Shown one piece after another: positions 5,746-6,926 of a stretch of 6,926 nucleotides of DNA (position 1 is the first letter of the stretch; each line of letters starts with the position of its first letter). Source of the DNA: an uncultured Comamonadaceae bacterium (GTDB lineage: Bacteria > Pseudomonadota > Gammaproteobacteria > Burkholderiales > Burkholderiaceae); the NCBI GenBank assembly GCA_946482115.1, contig CAMLQP010000158.1, positions 1-6,926 of the forward strand, given 5' to 3'. The position numbers and the translations under genes are program-made. Below the pieces are notes generated by a model. That model was not told the DNA's origin and ran no database searches. It saw only the letters and a list, made by a program, of their open reading frames with translations.

Positions 5746-6591
5746 CTACGCGGCGCCCGCCAGGAAACGCTGAACCAGGTCGAGCTGGTCCGGCACGTTG
5801 AGCGCCGGGGCGTGGCCACAGCCGGCGATGGTGACCACCAGCGCGCGCGGCCCGCGGTCGCGCATGGCTTCGGCGGTTTCGGCCAGCAGCAGGGTCGAAT
5901 CGGCGCCACGCAGACACAGCACCGGCACATCGATGCGGTCATAGTCCTCCCAGCGGTCGTAGTCGCCGGGGTGGTGGATGAACTGCTGCACCATGGCCGG
6001 GTCGTAGTGCGGCGTCACCCGGCCGTCGGGCAGGCGCCTGGTGGAGGTTTCCGTGAGGCGACGCCACTGGGCATCGGTCAGCAGACCGAACGACGCGTAG
6101 ATCTCGCGGAAATAGGTCTCGAGTTCGCTCACCGTATCGAACGCCGGCGGGTTGCCGGCGTAGTCGCGGATGCGCTGCAGGGCCGGCGGGGCCAGCTCGG
6201 GGCCGTTGTCGTTGAGCACCAGCCGCGTGATGCGCCCCTTGAGCCGCCCGGCCGCGCACACCAGGCCGATGGCGCCGCCCATGGACGTGCCCACCCAGTG
6301 GAAGCGCCGAAGCCCGAGCTGGTCCACCAGCGAGGTGGCCAGGCGCGAGTAGAAGTCCAGGCAGTATTCCTGGTCAGGCACCGGGCTCCACTGGCTCAGC
6401 CCCCGGCCGATGGTGTCGGGGCAGATCACGCGGTAGCGGCTGCTCAGGTGTGCCGCCAGTTCGTCCATGTCGCGCCCCGTGCGCGCCAGGCCGTGCCAGG
6501 CGATCACGGTCTCGGCATGTTCCGCGCCCCACTCCATGTAGTGGATCTCGCGGCCCTCGCAGTGCAGGTAACGGGAGGTCGGCGTGCCCAT
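5746..6591 (-). CDS. Alpha/beta hydrolase (serine hydrolase fold)
   Basis: From the ATG at 6591 the protein has 281 residues, normal for the fold, with no signal peptide, so cytoplasmic. The expected elements appear in order: IAWHGLARTGRD (30-41), whose HG supplies the oxyanion region; VICPDTIGRGLS (55-66); the nucleophile elbow VGTSMGG (100-106) with S103; a cap-like region with many aromatic and acidic residues (about 145-220); D231 in LRGADS as the likely acid; and H260 in GCGHAP. Triad assignments are by position, not alignment. The ATG is chosen over the longer frame because AGGAG lies 5 bases upstream; the gene begins 2 bases after the LivM-type permease stop, so the two are almost surely co-transcribed. 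This suggests hydrolysis of an ester, amide or lactone entering through that transporter, but the substrate cannot be named. Confidence 0.88.
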   Translation of the reverse strand: MGTPTSRYLHCEGREIHYMEWGAEHAETVIAWHGLARTGRDMDELAAHLSSRYRVICPDTIGRGLSQWSPVPDQEYCLDFYSRLATSLVDQLGLRRFHWVGTSMGGAIGLVCAAGRLKGRITRLVLNDNGPELAPPALQRIRDYAGNPPAFDTVSELETYFREIYASFGLLTDAQWRRLTETSTRRLPDGRVTPHYDPAMVQQFIHHPGDYDRWEDYDRIDVPVLCLRGADSTLLLAETAEAMRDRGPRALVVTIAGCGHAPALNVPDQLDLVQRFLAGAA

Positions 6592-6593
6592 GT

Positions 6594-6926
6594 TCACTCC
6601 TGGATGGCCTTGAGCGCGGCGCGTTCGCGCAGCCGGCCCACGATGCCGGTGGGGAAGTAGTAGACCGACAGCACGAACAGCAGGCCCAGCCACAGCAGCC
6701 AGCGGTCCGGCGTGAAGAGCGCGGGAATCAGCGGCACGCCCTCGGCCGTCGACCCGACCCAGCGCAACAGATCCTGCAGGTAGCTCTGCGCCAGCAGGAA
6801 CAGCACGCTGCCGATGATGGCGCCGTAGAGCGTGCCCATGCCGCCGATCACGACGATCAGCAGGATGTCCAGCATGATCTCGAACGACAGCGAGGTGTCC
6901 GGCCCGTTGTAGCGCAGCCAGAGCGC
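6594..6926 (-). CDS. livM: Branched-chain amino acid/amide-type ABC permease (LivM family), 3' part
   Basis: Only the C-terminal 110 residues are in the window; the frame stays open through the right edge (the first complete codons read ALWLRYNGPDTSLSFEIM), so the internal ATG at 6875 is not the start. The segment SFEIMLDILLIVVIGGMGTL followed by YGAIIGSVLF is the conserved C-terminal signature of LivM permeases: one membrane helix with a glycine-rich turn. A second hydrophobic segment, RWLLWLGLLFVLSVYYFP, is followed by GIVG and a short basic tail ending in KAIQE. LivM pairs with LivH in the inner membrane, with LivG/LivF ATPases and a periplasmic binding protein. In Burkholderiales such transporters are abundant and often carry substrates other than Leu/Ile/Val, including urea, amides and aromatic acids, so the substrate is open. 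The hydrolase follows after 2 bases. Confidence 0.92.
   Translation of the reverse strand, partial: ALWLRYNGPDTSLSFEIMLDILLIVVIGGMGTLYGAIIGSVLFLLAQSYLQDLLRWVGSTAEGVPLIPALFTPDRWLLWLGLLFVLSVYYFPTGIVGRLRERAALKAIQE
6597..6601 (-). promoter_or_regulatory. Ribosome-binding site of the alpha/beta hydrolase
   Basis: AGGAG on the - strand lies 5 bases before the ATG at 6591 and is formed by the last two codons (Gln-Glu) of the upstream permease gene. It fixes the hydrolase start and excludes the in-frame GTG at 6597, which overlaps the site itself. Confidence 0.65.

Noticed and set aside
3929..5773. 614-codon + strand open frame through the HAD gene and into hemH
   Set aside because: It is antisense to the HAD gene and out of frame with hemH, both of which carry full family motifs. 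The translation is Arg/Pro/Gly/Ala-rich with no recognisable domain, as expected for a GC-rich shadow frame.

Overview
This is ordinary chromosomal sequence from a high-GC proteobacterium. It looks like a member of the Burkholderiales, probably Comamonadaceae-like (my inference from protein character and very strong G/C third-position preference). I see no phage, IS, CRISPR, tRNA or rRNA signal. Eight protein genes, two of them cut by the window edges, fill almost all of it. The longest stretch without a main gene is about 85 bases, between hpnD and hpnE.

Left, + strand (1-3531): the C-terminal four fifths of a SpoVR/YcgB-family protein; then hpnD (presqualene diphosphate synthase); then, after a short GC-rich hairpin-bearing junction, hpnE (FAD-dependent hydroxysqualene dehydroxylase). 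HpnD and HpnE are the first and last enzymes of the bacterial three-step route from farnesyl diphosphate to squalene, which feeds hopanoids. The middle enzyme, HpnC, is not in the window.

Middle, - strand (3522-4624): a YigB-like HAD phosphatase and a small META-domain (HslJ-like) lipoprotein form a translationally coupled pair. They share an ATGA start/stop overlap, and the second gene has a perfect ten-base Shine-Dalgarno sequence. The lipoprotein gene converges on hpnE and overlaps its end by 10 bases.

Right: hemH (ferrochelatase, last step of protoheme synthesis) on the + strand diverges from the HAD gene with only 19 bases between start codons. It converges on an alpha/beta hydrolase gene on the - strand. 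That hydrolase starts 2 bases after the end of a LivM-type branched-chain amino acid/amide ABC permease gene, which runs off the right edge, so the two are very likely one operon.

I found no convincing undescribed system. The spots most worth a second look are the hpnD-hpnE junction (a 30-codon ORF joined to its neighbours by ATGA and GTGA overlaps and carrying a strong hairpin), the crowded HAD/hemH divergent starts, and the hydrolase tied to an ABC importer of unknown substrate.
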